From assembly GCA_051000755.1 (NCBI GenBank), contig JBPCNZ010000118.1, forward strand, positions 1 to 38,704: 38,704 bases of DNA. Direction: 5' to 3'. Source of the stretch: JALZAH01 sp051000755 (lineage in GTDB: Bacteria > Actinomycetota > Acidimicrobiia > Acidimicrobiales > Palsa-688). Made by a program: the position numbers and the translations under genes. The notes below the pieces were generated by a model, which searched no databases, was not told where the DNA came from, and worked only from the letters and a program-made list of their open reading frames with translations. Shown in pieces: positions 15,891 through 23,995 of the stretch (the first letter of the stretch is position 1; each line of letters starts with the position of its first letter).

Positions 15891-16650
15891 GTCGGATCGC
15901 CAACCTACCGTGTCAGCCATGGAAGGGAGCCAGGGAAGCCGGTCGCCCATCGACGGCACGGCGCGCCTCGATGGCGCGGTGCGGTTGGCCCGTCTGAGCG
16001 AGGACATCGTCTCGTGCCGGGCCTGCCCCCGACTGGTGGCGTGGCGCGAGCAGGTGGCGGTGGAGAAGCGGGCCGCCTACCGGGACGAGACCTACTGGGG
16101 TCGCCCGGTCACCGGTTTCGGTGACCCCCAGGCCCGGATCGTGGTGGTCGGCCTGGCCCCGGCCGCCCATGGTGGCAACCGGACGGGCCGGGTCTTCACC
16201 GGCGACCGTTCGGGAGATTGGCTCTTCGCCGCCCTGCACCGGGCCGGATTGGCCAACCAAGCAACGAGCGTGTCGATCGACGACGGCCTCGCCCTCCGGG
16301 GGGCGTGGGTGGGTGCCGCGGTGCGGTGCGCGCCGCCGGCCAACAAGCCCACCACGTCCGAGAGAGACCGCTGCATCGGATTCCTGGTCCGCGAGCTCGA
16401 TGCTCTGACCGAGGCCAGGGTGATCGTGGCCCTGGGCCGCTTCGCCTACGACATCGTCACCCGCCTCCTCGCCATCCGGCCCCGCCCCGCCTTCGGCCAC
16501 GGCGCCCTGGCCACCGCCCCGTCGGGCATGGTGGTGGTGGCCTCCTACCACCCCAGTCAGCAGAACACCTTCACCGGGAGGCTGACCGAACCGATGTTCG
16601 ACGCCGTGTTCTCCCGCGCCGTCGATCTGGCCGGCCTCACCGATGCCTGA
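15889..16650 (+). CDS. type-5 uracil-DNA glycosylase (UDGb)
   Basis: A 253-residue iron-sulfur uracil-DNA glycosylase of family 5. Cys residues in SCRACPRLVAWREQ begin the cluster-binding set, followed by the glycosylase motif VVGLAPAAHGGNRTGRVFTGD and the late ASYHPSQQNTFTGRL motif with the active-site His. Family-5 enzymes remove uracil and deaminated purines and lack the usual catalytic Asp of motif A, as here (GLAPAAHG). ATG 15889 has GGGAAGG upstream; ATG 15919 is possible but has no binding site. It overlaps the Fpg gene by eight bases. Confidence 0.93.
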   Translation: MSDRQPTVSAMEGSQGSRSPIDGTARLDGAVRLARLSEDIVSCRACPRLVAWREQVAVEKRAAYRDETYWGRPVTGFGDPQARIVVVGLAPAAHGGNRTGRVFTGDRSGDWLFAALHRAGLANQATSVSIDDGLALRGAWVGAAVRCAPPANKPTTSERDRCIGFLVRELDALTEARVIVALGRFAYDIVTRLLAIRPRPAFGHGALATAPSGMVVVASYHPSQQNTFTGRLTEPMFDAVFSRAVDLAGLTDA

Positions 16651-17446
16651 GCTGCCCGAGGTCGAGAGTTACCGCCGCCTGGCCCACCGGGCGGCGCTGA
16701 GCCGCCGCATCGTCGGGGTGGAAGCTCACGACGAGTGGTACCTGAAGGGTGGGCTGCAGCCCGATGACGTCGTCGACGCTCTCGTCGACCGGTCCCTGGT
16801 CGGGGCGCGGCGGCGAGGGAAGCTGCTGCTTCTCGACCTCGACCGCCTCGCGGTCCCCGGTCGCCCCGCGGTTCTCGGGCTCCGCTTCGGCATGAGCGGG
16901 CGCCTGGTGGTCGACGGCAGGTCGAGCATCGACCGGTTGCTGTACTCGTCCTACGAACCGCTGGCGCGCCACGACCGTTTCGCCATTCACTTCGTCGACG
17001 GGGGCGATCTGCGCCTTCGCGATCCCCGCCGCCTCGGAGGGGTGGAGCTCGATCCCGACGAGCAGCGCCTCGGCCCCGACGCCGCCACCATTGGGGTCGC
17101 CGCCCTGCGCCACGCCCTCAACGGTTCGGCCATGCCTCTGAAGGCCCGTCTGCTGGATCAGGCCCGGGTTGCGGGTGTCGGCAACCTGATTGCCGACGAG
17201 ATCCTGTGGCAGGCGTCGCTGTCACCGATCCGGCCCGCCGGCGGGCTCAGCGACGCCGAGGTTCGCCGGTTGCGCCGTCATCTGGTCGCCGGCATCGCCG
17301 CCCTGATCGAAGGAGGCGGATCACACACCGGGGTGCTCGGACCCCACCGCCGGGCTGGCGGGCGCTGTCCCCGGGACGGAGCCGACCTCACTCGTTCCCA
17401 GGTCGGCGGTCGCACCACCTGGTGGTGTCGCCGCCACCAGCGCTGA
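16643..17446 (+). CDS. Fpg/Nei family DNA glycosylase with unusual zinc finger
   Basis: A 267-residue base-excision glycosylase/AP lyase. The catalytic N terminus PELPEVE (Pro2, Glu3) and the conserved Lys in RRRGKLLLL are present, as is the helix-two-turn-helix (ARVAGVGNLIADEILW). The C-terminal zinc finger is altered: CPRDG in place of CxxCG, and WWCRRHQR in place of CxxCQ, giving Cys/Asp plus Cys/His ligands or loss of zinc. The gene is coupled to the uracil glycosylase, making a two-gene repair operon. Its last 126 bp overlap the antisense end of the MFS transporter gene. Fpg and Nei activities cannot be separated by eye. Confidence 0.9.
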   Translation: MPELPEVESYRRLAHRAALSRRIVGVEAHDEWYLKGGLQPDDVVDALVDRSLVGARRRGKLLLLDLDRLAVPGRPAVLGLRFGMSGRLVVDGRSSIDRLLYSSYEPLARHDRFAIHFVDGGDLRLRDPRRLGGVELDPDEQRLGPDAATIGVAALRHALNGSAMPLKARLLDQARVAGVGNLIADEILWQASLSPIRPAGGLSDAEVRRLRRHLVAGIAALIEGGGSHTGVLGPHRRAGGRCPRDGADLTRSQVGGRTTWWCRRHQR

Positions 17447-19342
17447 TCCGGGTATCCCTCGACCGGTCGGGCTCCCACGGAGCACGAGGGCGGCCAGGAT
17501 GGCTGCCGCCCCTGCGGCCACCGCGGCGCCGATGAAGATGGTGTGCAGCTCGGTCAGCACCGCCGCCGTCGTGGCCTGTGTGTAGCGGGCACAGTCCGGC
17601 TGGCCCCCGCACAGGACCAGCGGTGAGCCGATCCTGGCCTGGGCCTGGTAGAAGCGGTGCAGGCCGATAGCGGTGAGGGCCGACAGGCCGGCGAGCATGC
17701 CGATGGTGCGGGCCACGACGACCAGCGAGCTGGCCAGGCCGTGGGCTCGGGCCGGGACGGTACCGAGGATGGCGGCGTTGACCGGCGCGATGGCCAGACC
17801 GAAGCCCAGACCGCAGAGCACCAGTTCGACGTCGCTGGTGCCGAAACCGACGGAGTGCCCGCCCAGGCGAATCGGCGCCATCAGGGTGGTGGACGACCAG
17901 GAGGCCATGGCCACAAACATGAGGGCGGCGGCGGCCATCCCCGCTCCGGCCACCCACGGTCCGCGCTGCGCCCGTCGGCACAGCAGGCCACCGGCCACCG
18001 CCCCGACAGGCACGGCCACCAGGAACCGGACCAGGACGAGGGCGGCATCGATCTGCGATCCGGTGTCCACCGTCGCCCGGGCAAAGAGCGGGACGTCGAC
18101 GAGGGCGGCCATGAGCGCAGCCCCGAGGGCGAGGTTGACGACGAGGGCCCCCCATGCCGGGCGGGCGGCAAGGAGGCGGGCCGGGATGAGGGGACGGTCG
18201 CTGCGCCGCTGCTGGAGGCCGAAGGCGACCAGGAGGACAACCCCGAGCGGGACGAGCACGGGCGCGGCGCTGGCCACGACCTGGTGGCTGGGGTCCTCGG
18301 TGGAGAACAGGATCACGATGCACGCCAGGACCCCGGCGAGCAGGGTGGCGCCGATCAGGTCGACGCCGCCCAGGGCGGAGGGGATGCGCCGCAGCGGCAC
18401 GAGGGGCCGGGTGTCGAACGGGGCCGCCACCTCCCAGGCCAGACCGCCAACGAGGATCCCGGCGGCGATGAGCGCCAGCGGGGAGGTCAACTGGGCCCAG
18501 GTGGAGCCGCCGATGACCGGGTTGTAGATGGCGCCGATGGTCACGTCGCCGGCCAGGCGGGCAGGGGCATCCAGAGCCAGGATGAGACCGGCGAATCCGA
18601 GGATCAGCAACGCGGGCCCGACGATGTCCGGCCGGCCGGGACGCACCGGCGGGGCGGAGCGCAAGGCGGAGGGCGGGGGCCCATCACCGAGATGCTCCCG
18701 AGGGCGGGAAGCGACGAAGCCGGCCCCGAGCACGGCAGCCAACGGCAGATTGATCCAGAAGATGGCCCGCCACGTCGAGATCGTGACGATGGCGGCACCG
18801 TAGAGGGGGCCGAGGACGCTGCCGAGCTCCTGGACGGCGCCGACCACGCCGAGTGGCAGGCCCCGGTCCTCAGGGGGCCATCGTTCGGCGACAAGAGACA
18901 GGGTGACGGGCACCAGGCCACCCCCGCCCAGTCCCTGGAGGGCCCGGCCCGCGACGAGGACACTGAGGGAGTGGGCGGTGGCGGTCAGCAGGGATCCCAT
19001 GGCGAATCCGGACAGGCAGGCCACGAAGACCGGTGCCCGGCCGACGAGATCGGACAGGCGACCGAGCAGGGGCAGGACGACCGTGTAGCCGAGGAGGAAG
19101 CCGCTGATGATGGGCGTGGCCCGCTGCAAGCGGTCGACGCCGAGGCCGACCCCGCCCATGATGGAGGGCAGGACGGCGACGACGACATAGGTGTCGGCTG
19201 CGGCCAGCAGCACGGCGGCCGCGGCGAAGCCCAACTGGCGGCGGGAGCGGCCCGCCGACGAGGCCCTTGGCGCCGTGGGTCGGACCGTCGGGCCCGGCTG
19301 GTGGGGGTGGATGCGCAGCCGTTCAGCTCGTCGGGATGGCAA
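17321..19342 (-). CDS. P55/Rv1410-type MFS lipid exporter
   Basis: A 673-residue, probably 14-helix major facilitator of the DHA2 type. The DTYVVVAVLPSIM helix, the GVDRLQRATPIISGFLLGY segment and the motif-A loop GRLSDLVGRAP resemble mycobacterial P55 (Rv1410c), which works with LprG in moving triacylglycerols and lipoglycans to the outer envelope and also affects drug susceptibility. Its start is a TTG overlapping the lprG-like stop by 20 bases, so the two are co-translated. The long C-terminal tail (about 60 residues, Gly/Ser/Pro-rich) is encoded antisense to the Fpg zinc-finger region. The P55 assignment rests on sequence resemblance plus the operon. Confidence 0.85.
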   Translation of the reverse strand: MPSRRAERLRIHPHQPGPTVRPTAPRASSAGRSRRQLGFAAAAVLLAAADTYVVVAVLPSIMGGVGLGVDRLQRATPIISGFLLGYTVVLPLLGRLSDLVGRAPVFVACLSGFAMGSLLTATAHSLSVLVAGRALQGLGGGGLVPVTLSLVAERWPPEDRGLPLGVVGAVQELGSVLGPLYGAAIVTISTWRAIFWINLPLAAVLGAGFVASRPREHLGDGPPPSALRSAPPVRPGRPDIVGPALLILGFAGLILALDAPARLAGDVTIGAIYNPVIGGSTWAQLTSPLALIAAGILVGGLAWEVAAPFDTRPLVPLRRIPSALGGVDLIGATLLAGVLACIVILFSTEDPSHQVVASAAPVLVPLGVVLLVAFGLQQRRSDRPLIPARLLAARPAWGALVVNLALGAALMAALVDVPLFARATVDTGSQIDAALVLVRFLVAVPVGAVAGGLLCRRAQRGPWVAGAGMAAAALMFVAMASWSSTTLMAPIRLGGHSVGFGTSDVELVLCGLGFGLAIAPVNAAILGTVPARAHGLASSLVVVARTIGMLAGLSALTAIGLHRFYQAQARIGSPLVLCGGQPDCARYTQATTAAVLTELHTIFIGAAVAAGAAAILAALVLRGSPTGRGIPGSALVAATPPGGATADLGTSEVGSVPGTAPASPAVGSEHPGV

Positions 19343-20015
19343 GGTTGACGTGTTCGCCGTAGTTGGTCAACGTGACGGTGAACGACGCCGACGGCACCGT
19401 GGTCTCGATCGGCCCCGTCAGCACGACCTGGCGCACCTGGTGGTTCGATGGGCTGATCAACGCCTTGACCGCGACCGGCCGTGACGGATCTCTGTCCGGC
19501 AGGACGGTGATGTCGGTGCCGGGCACCGATCCGGAGACGACGTCGAGCAACTCACCGTTGACGCGGGTCTGGCCGCCGGAGACGGTCTCGGTGGTGTTGC
19601 TGAGGATGCTGCTCAGCCCTCCGCTCGGACTGATCAGCTGGGCCGGGTTGGCCACGCCGAACGACGACGGGTCCGTGGCCGTATAGGTCTTCTGGAACGG
19701 CAGCTGGGCATAGAACTTACCGGCCCCGGCCGCCACCTTCACCGCTGCTTGGAGACCGCCGACGCTGACCATGAACGACCCGACCAACTTGTCCGGTCGG
19801 GCCAGATCGCCGGCGCCGCCAACGATCGTGGTGCCCGAACCCTGGGGCACGCCGGCGGTCGTCAGCGTGAAATGGAAGGCCTGGGAGTTGTCGATCGCCG
19901 CCTTGCCCTGGTTGAGCAGATTCTTGGCCTGAGCCGACGACAGGCTCCTCGACGAGCCGCAGGCGGAGACCACCGTCACCAGCACCATCGCGACGGCCGT
20001 CCCCCGGGTGCGCAC
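19323..20015 (-). CDS. lprG: LprG/LppX-family lipoprotein
   Basis: A 230-residue lipoprotein of the LppX_LprAFG family. Starting at GTG 20015, the signal peptide is short (RTRG, then AVAMVLVTVVSA) with lipobox VSAC and acylated C19. The mature part shows the family pattern: AIDNSQAFHFTLTTAG, GFMVSV-like strands around GSFMVSVGGLQAAVKV, and KFYAQLPFQKTYTATDP. In mycobacteria LprG has a hydrophobic pocket that carries triacylated lipids to the partner transporter P55, encoded next here. I chose 20015 over GTG 20045 because a TATCCT -10 box ends seven bases upstream, which would make the mRNA leaderless. Confidence 0.85.
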   Translation of the reverse strand: MRTRGTAVAMVLVTVVSACGSSRSLSSAQAKNLLNQGKAAIDNSQAFHFTLTTAGVPQGSGTTIVGGAGDLARPDKLVGSFMVSVGGLQAAVKVAAGAGKFYAQLPFQKTYTATDPSSFGVANPAQLISPSGGLSSILSNTTETVSGGQTRVNGELLDVVSGSVPGTDITVLPDRDPSRPVAVKALISPSNHQVRQVVLTGPIETTVPSASFTVTLTNYGEHVNLAIPTS

Positions 20016-20047
20016 CGCCCGAGGATACCGCCCAGGTGCGGACACCT
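20016..20047 (-). promoter_or_regulatory. lprG promoter with overlapping palindrome
   Basis: On the minus strand TATCCT (20027-20022) lies seven bases before the GTG at 20015, the spacing of a leaderless actinobacterial transcript. The spacer upstream of it holds AGGTG-TCCG-CACCT (20047-20034), a perfect 5-bp inverted repeat, a likely repressor site. No good -35 box is seen. The 112-bp divergent gap also serves the rightward hydrolase genes. Confidence 0.45.
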
Positions 20048-20127
20048 ACCGGACACCGTGTCTGCGCCGGGGTACGGTGGGTCGTTCCAGAGCCCGGTGA
20101 GCGCTCCGGGGGAAGACGAGGGGATCG

Positions 20128-21060
20128 ATGCAGAGGACCGACGTCACGTTCAACTCCGATGGTGCCGAGTGCGCCGCATGGCTGTACCGCCCGGACGGCG
20201 AAGGCCCACAGCCGCTCGTGGTCATGGCCCATGGCTTCTCGTGCACCCGCGACCAACGCCTCGATGCTTTCGCCGAACGCTACGTCGAGGCCGGATTCGG
20301 CGTCCTGCTGTTCGATTATCGATTCTTCGGAGCCAGCGGGGGCGAGCCCCGCCAGGTGCTCGACATCGCCGCTCAGCTCGACGACTGGCGCCGGGCCATC
20401 GCCTTCGCCCGCACGATCGACTGGGCGGACCGCGACCGGATCGCCTTGTTCGGATCGTCGTTCTCCGGCGGTCATGTGGTCCAGTTGGCGTCCGAGGACT
20501 CCGGGATCGCCGCCATCATCTCTCAATGCCCGTTCTCCGATGGTCTGGCGACCATGTCGGTGCTGGGCTGGGGCAATGTCGCCAAGTTGGCCGCTCACGC
20601 GATCGCCGATCAGGTCGGAGCATGGTTGGGGCGCCCGCCGCACTACATCCCCGCGGTGGCCCCACCCGGTGAGCTGGCGGTCATGTCGACGGTGGACAGC
20701 CAGGCGGGATTCGACAAGATCACCTCCGCCGGGACCTCGTGGCAGAACAAGGTGGCAGCCCGCATCGGGTTGCACGTCGGCCTCTACCGTCCCGGTACCC
20801 GGGCCTCGAGGGTCGCCTGTCCGGCGTTGTGGAGCATCGCCGACAAAGACAGCCTGTGTCCCGCGAAACGCACCGCCACCCTCGCCGCCAAGGCCCCCCG
20901 CGGCGAGATCATCCGCTACCCGGATGGTCATTTCGACATCTATGTCGGTGATCTCTTCGAGCGGGCGGTGAGCGATCAGCTCGCGTTCCTCTCCCGTCAT
21001 CTCCTCGCCGGGCGGGGGCCTGCCACGGCGGCGGGCGCGGAAGGCAGGATGGGAGCATGA
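20128..21060 (+). CDS. alpha/beta hydrolase
   Basis: A 310-residue alpha/beta hydrolase. The oxyanion motif MAHGFSCTRDQ, the DYRFFGASGGEPR loop, the nucleophile elbow GSSFSGGH (S111 is the likely nucleophile), the acid in SIADKDSLCP and the base His in PDGHFDIYVGD are visible. Similar actinobacterial proteins are annotated only as hydrolases or thioesterase-like. It overlaps the next hydrolase gene by four bases (ATGA), so the two are co-expressed. Substrate unknown; an ester of a lipid is a reasonable guess given the neighbours. Confidence 0.85.
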   Translation: MQRTDVTFNSDGAECAAWLYRPDGEGPQPLVVMAHGFSCTRDQRLDAFAERYVEAGFGVLLFDYRFFGASGGEPRQVLDIAAQLDDWRRAIAFARTIDWADRDRIALFGSSFSGGHVVQLASEDSGIAAIISQCPFSDGLATMSVLGWGNVAKLAAHAIADQVGAWLGRPPHYIPAVAPPGELAVMSTVDSQAGFDKITSAGTSWQNKVAARIGLHVGLYRPGTRASRVACPALWSIADKDSLCPAKRTATLAAKAPRGEIIRYPDGHFDIYVGDLFERAVSDQLAFLSRHLLAGRGPATAAGAEGRMGA

Positions 21061-21878
21061 CCACCGCAACCGAATTCGAGCTCGCCGGCGGCGAGGGCCG
21101 CATCGTCGCCAGTCGGTGGGCCGCGCCGGAGCCGACCTTCGTTGTCCTGCTGGCCCACGGTTACGGCGAGCACGCCGAGCGCTACAGCCATGTGGCGGAT
21201 CGGTTGGTGGGAGTCGGTGCGGTCGTCTACGCCCCCGATCACGCTGGTCATGGTCGGAGTGACGGTGAGCGGGCTTTGGTGAAGGATTCCGAGTTGTTGG
21301 TGGACGATTTTCGCCTGGTGGCCGATGTGGCTGCTCAGGAACACCCCGGTCTGGCGGTGGTGGTGCTGGGACATTCGATGGGAGGGATCGTCGCCACCCG
21401 GTATGCTCAGCGATATCGGCCCGAGTTGGCCGCGCTGGTGCTCTCCGGTCCGGTCATCGGCGGCAATCCTCTGCTGGTCGATCTCTTGGCTCTCGATCCC
21501 ATCCCCGAGGTGCCCATCGATCCGGGGATGCTGTCGCGCGATCCGGCGGTGGGAGAGGCGTACATGGCTGATCCGCTCGTCTATCACGGCGGATTTCAAC
21601 GCCAGACGCTGGAGGCATTTGTCGCCGCGGTGCAGACCATCGCCTCGTCCGGGGATCTCGGCGATCTCCCCACCTTGTGGATCCACGGCGAAGAGGATCC
21701 TCTGGCCCCTTATGAGGCGACGGCTGGGGCCATGGACATCGTGGGTGGTTCGAGGCTGGAGCAGAAGAAGTATCTCGGTGCCCGTCACGAGATCTTCAAT
21801 GAGACCAATCAGCAAGAGGTCCTCGACGACGTCGTCGCCTTCCTCCGCGGCGCTCTGGGAGATGCCGTCAAGGTCTGA
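21057..21878 (+). CDS. monoacylglycerol lipase-type alpha/beta hydrolase
   Basis: A 273-residue serine hydrolase of the monoacylglycerol lipase/lysophospholipase type. LLAHGYGEHAERY and APDHAGHGRSDGER are the hallmark motifs of this branch. The triad is S107 in LGHSMGG, D214 in HGEEDPLAP and H244 in ARHEIFNE. The mycobacterial counterpart Rv0183 hydrolyses monoacylglycerols. It is coupled to the preceding hydrolase and divergent from the lprG-P55 operon, which supports a local theme of acylglycerol handling (inference). Confidence 0.9.
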   Translation: MTTATEFELAGGEGRIVASRWAAPEPTFVVLLAHGYGEHAERYSHVADRLVGVGAVVYAPDHAGHGRSDGERALVKDSELLVDDFRLVADVAAQEHPGLAVVVLGHSMGGIVATRYAQRYRPELAALVLSGPVIGGNPLLVDLLALDPIPEVPIDPGMLSRDPAVGEAYMADPLVYHGGFQRQTLEAFVAAVQTIASSGDLGDLPTLWIHGEEDPLAPYEATAGAMDIVGGSRLEQKKYLGARHEIFNETNQQEVLDDVVAFLRGALGDAVKV

Positions 21879-21947
21879 GGACCCCCATCGAGGTCGATGT
21901 CGGAAACCTGCCAGACAAGGGCTCGCCGATAGGCGAAGCTGGGTGGC

Positions 21948-23420
21948 ATGCACGAAGACCGGGAACGCTGTCTGCGGGCGGTGCGTTCCAAGGATGCCCG
22001 CTTCGACGGTTGGTTTTTCACTGCGGTGGTCACGACCGGCATCTATTGCCGGCCGAGTTGCCCTGTCCATCCCCCGAAGGCATCCAACATGCGGTTTTTT
22101 CCGTCGGCAGCCGCTGCTCAACAAGGGGGTTTTCGGGCCTGCAAACGATGCCGTCCTGACGCCAGTCCGGGTTCGCCGCAATGGAACGAGCGGGCCGATG
22201 TTGTTGCTCGAGCCATGCGTCTGATCGCCGACGGTGTGGTCGATCGTGAAGGGGTGGGGGGGTTGTCGGCTCGGCTGGGGTACAGCATCCGCCAGATCGA
22301 ACGCCATCTCCGAGCGGAACTGGGGGCTGGTCCGTTGGCCATCGCCCGCGCTCAGCGGGCCCAGACGGCCCGCTTGCTCATCGAGACCACGTCGTTGCCG
22401 ATGGCCGAAGCGGCGATGGCCGCCGGTTTTGCCAGTGTCCGCTCGTTCAACGACACGGTGCGGGAGGTGTTCGCCACCTCGCCCACCGATCTCCGGCGCC
22501 GCTCGGCGGGCGGTGGACCCCACCCTGCCCCCGGCACCCTGAGTCTGCGGTTGCCCTTCCGCCAACCGCTGTGCCCGGACAATCTGTTCGGTCATCTGGC
22601 CGCGACCGCGGTCCCCGGGGTCGAGGAATGGCGCCACGGTGCCTATCGGAGGACGCTGCGCTTGCCCCACGGTTCGGGGATCGTGGCCCTCCGCCCCCAC
22701 CCTGATCACATCGATTGTCGCCTGACCCTCGGCGATCTGCGGGATCTGGCGGTGGCCATCAGCCGTTGCCGCCGGGTCCTCGATCTCGACGCCGATCCGG
22801 TCGCGGTCGACGATCATCTCGGATCTGATCCGCTCCTGGCTCCTCTGGTGGCCAAAAACCCGGGGCGACGGGTGCCCCGCACCGTCGATCCTGCGGAGTT
22901 GGCGGTGCGGGCGGTGCTCGGCCAGCAGGTCTCGACCGCCGCGGCCCGGACCCACGCCGCCCGGCTGGTTGCCGCTCACGGCGAGGCCATCGACGACCCG
23001 GAGGGGGACCTGACGCGTCTCTTCCCCGACCCCGAGACCCTCGCCGGCCTCGACCCCGAGACCCTGGCCCTGCCCCGATCGCGCCGGAGGACCCTGACCA
23101 CCTTCGTCTCGGCCTTGGCGTCGGGAGAGATCGATCTGGGTCCCGCGACCGATTGGTCCGAGGCCCGCCGCCTCCTGATGGCTCTGCCCGGTTTCGGGCC
23201 CTGGACCGTGGAGACGATCGCCATGCGCGCCCTGGGCGACCCTGACGCCTTTCTGGCCGGCGATCTGGGGGTCATCGGTGCCGCCCGGTCCCTCGGCCTG
23301 CCATCCACCCCCGCTGCTCTTGGTGCCGCCTCGTCGGCGTGGCGCCCATGGCGGGCCTACGCCGTCCAACACCTGTGGGCGACCGGGGATCATGCCGTCA
23401 ACCGCCTCCCGCCCGAGTGA
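21948..23420 (+). CDS. Ada-AlkA fusion: methyl-phosphotriester sensor and 3-methyladenine glycosylase
   Basis: A 490-residue fusion. Residues 1-75 are the Ada metal-binding domain with zinc cysteines C34, C38, C65 and C68 (GIYCRPSCP, ACKRCRP); C34 or C38 would accept a methyl group from DNA phosphotriesters. Residues about 85-185 are an AraC-type helix-turn-helix (GYSIRQIERHLRAELG, GFASVRSFN). Residues about 195-490 are AlkA_N plus an HhH-GPD glycosylase domain (LMALPGFGPWTVETIAMRAL) with catalytic D439 in FLAGDLGV. It is both sensor-activator and repair enzyme of the adaptive response, and is followed 17 bp later by ogt. Confidence 0.94.
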   Translation: MHEDRERCLRAVRSKDARFDGWFFTAVVTTGIYCRPSCPVHPPKASNMRFFPSAAAAQQGGFRACKRCRPDASPGSPQWNERADVVARAMRLIADGVVDREGVGGLSARLGYSIRQIERHLRAELGAGPLAIARAQRAQTARLLIETTSLPMAEAAMAAGFASVRSFNDTVREVFATSPTDLRRRSAGGGPHPAPGTLSLRLPFRQPLCPDNLFGHLAATAVPGVEEWRHGAYRRTLRLPHGSGIVALRPHPDHIDCRLTLGDLRDLAVAISRCRRVLDLDADPVAVDDHLGSDPLLAPLVAKNPGRRVPRTVDPAELAVRAVLGQQVSTAAARTHAARLVAAHGEAIDDPEGDLTRLFPDPETLAGLDPETLALPRSRRRTLTTFVSALASGEIDLGPATDWSEARRLLMALPGFGPWTVETIAMRALGDPDAFLAGDLGVIGAARSLGLPSTPAALGAASSAWRPWRAYAVQHLWATGDHAVNRLPPE

Positions 23421-23437
23421 CGGGGAGAAGGGATCCC

Positions 23438-23995
23438 ATGAGTCAACGATCCGACCCTGACGTGCGCCACACCGAGATCGACAGCCCGGTCGGCCCCCTG
23501 ACCCTGGTGGCCACCGGTGGGGTCCTCAGCGGTTTGTTCATGATCGACCAACACCACCGTCCGCCGTCTGGCGCCAACGGGCCCGAGGACGCGTCGCCGT
23601 TCCCCGACATCGTGGAGCAGTTGCGGGAGTATTTCGCCGGCGAGCGGACCGACTTCGACCTGCCGTTGGCCGCCCCCGGCACCCCGTTCCAGCATCGGGT
23701 CTGGGCTGCCCTGCGCCGGATCCCCTACGGCCAGACAACCTCCTACGGTCAGATCGCCACGGGGATCGGCCGGCCGGGCGCCGCCCGCGCCGTGGGGCTG
23801 GCTAACGGAGCCAACCCCATCGGCATCGTCGTCCCCTGCCATCGCGTGGTCGGTGCCGACGGCAGCCTGACCGGCTACGGCGGCGGCCTGGAGCGCAAGC
23901 AGTTCCTGCTCGACCTGGAGCGGCGCCGGGCCGTCCCCGATCTGTTCTCGGCGCCAGACGTCCCCGACGTCAGAGTTCGGGGCGCCGGTCGATGA
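23438..23995 (+). CDS. ogt: methylated-DNA--protein-cysteine methyltransferase
   Basis: A 185-residue Ogt/MGMT protein. The acceptor is C134 in VVPCHRVVG; upstream are the helix-turn-helix RIPYGQTTSYGQIA and the Asn hinge GLANGANPIGI. It repairs O6-methylguanine by a single irreversible methyl transfer to itself. The ATG at 23438 follows GGGGAGAAGG. It stands directly behind the Ada-AlkA fusion, so the two form an alkylation-damage operon probably switched on by the fusion protein. Its last 26 bp overlap the antisense end of paaK. Confidence 0.95.
   Translation: MSQRSDPDVRHTEIDSPVGPLTLVATGGVLSGLFMIDQHHRPPSGANGPEDASPFPDIVEQLREYFAGERTDFDLPLAAPGTPFQHRVWAALRRIPYGQTTSYGQIATGIGRPGAARAVGLANGANPIGIVVPCHRVVGADGSLTGYGGGLERKQFLLDLERRRAVPDLFSAPDVPDVRVRGAGR

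Noticed and set aside
17657..19348. 563-codon open frame on the plus strand
   Set aside because: It lies antisense to the 14-helix MFS gene and its product is a biased Gly/Asp/Gln/His-rich string with no domain; a high-GC shadow.
20997..23393. 798-codon open frame on the minus strand
   Set aside because: Antisense to the monoacylglycerol lipase and Ada-AlkA genes, both with full catalytic motifs; composition is that of a shadow.
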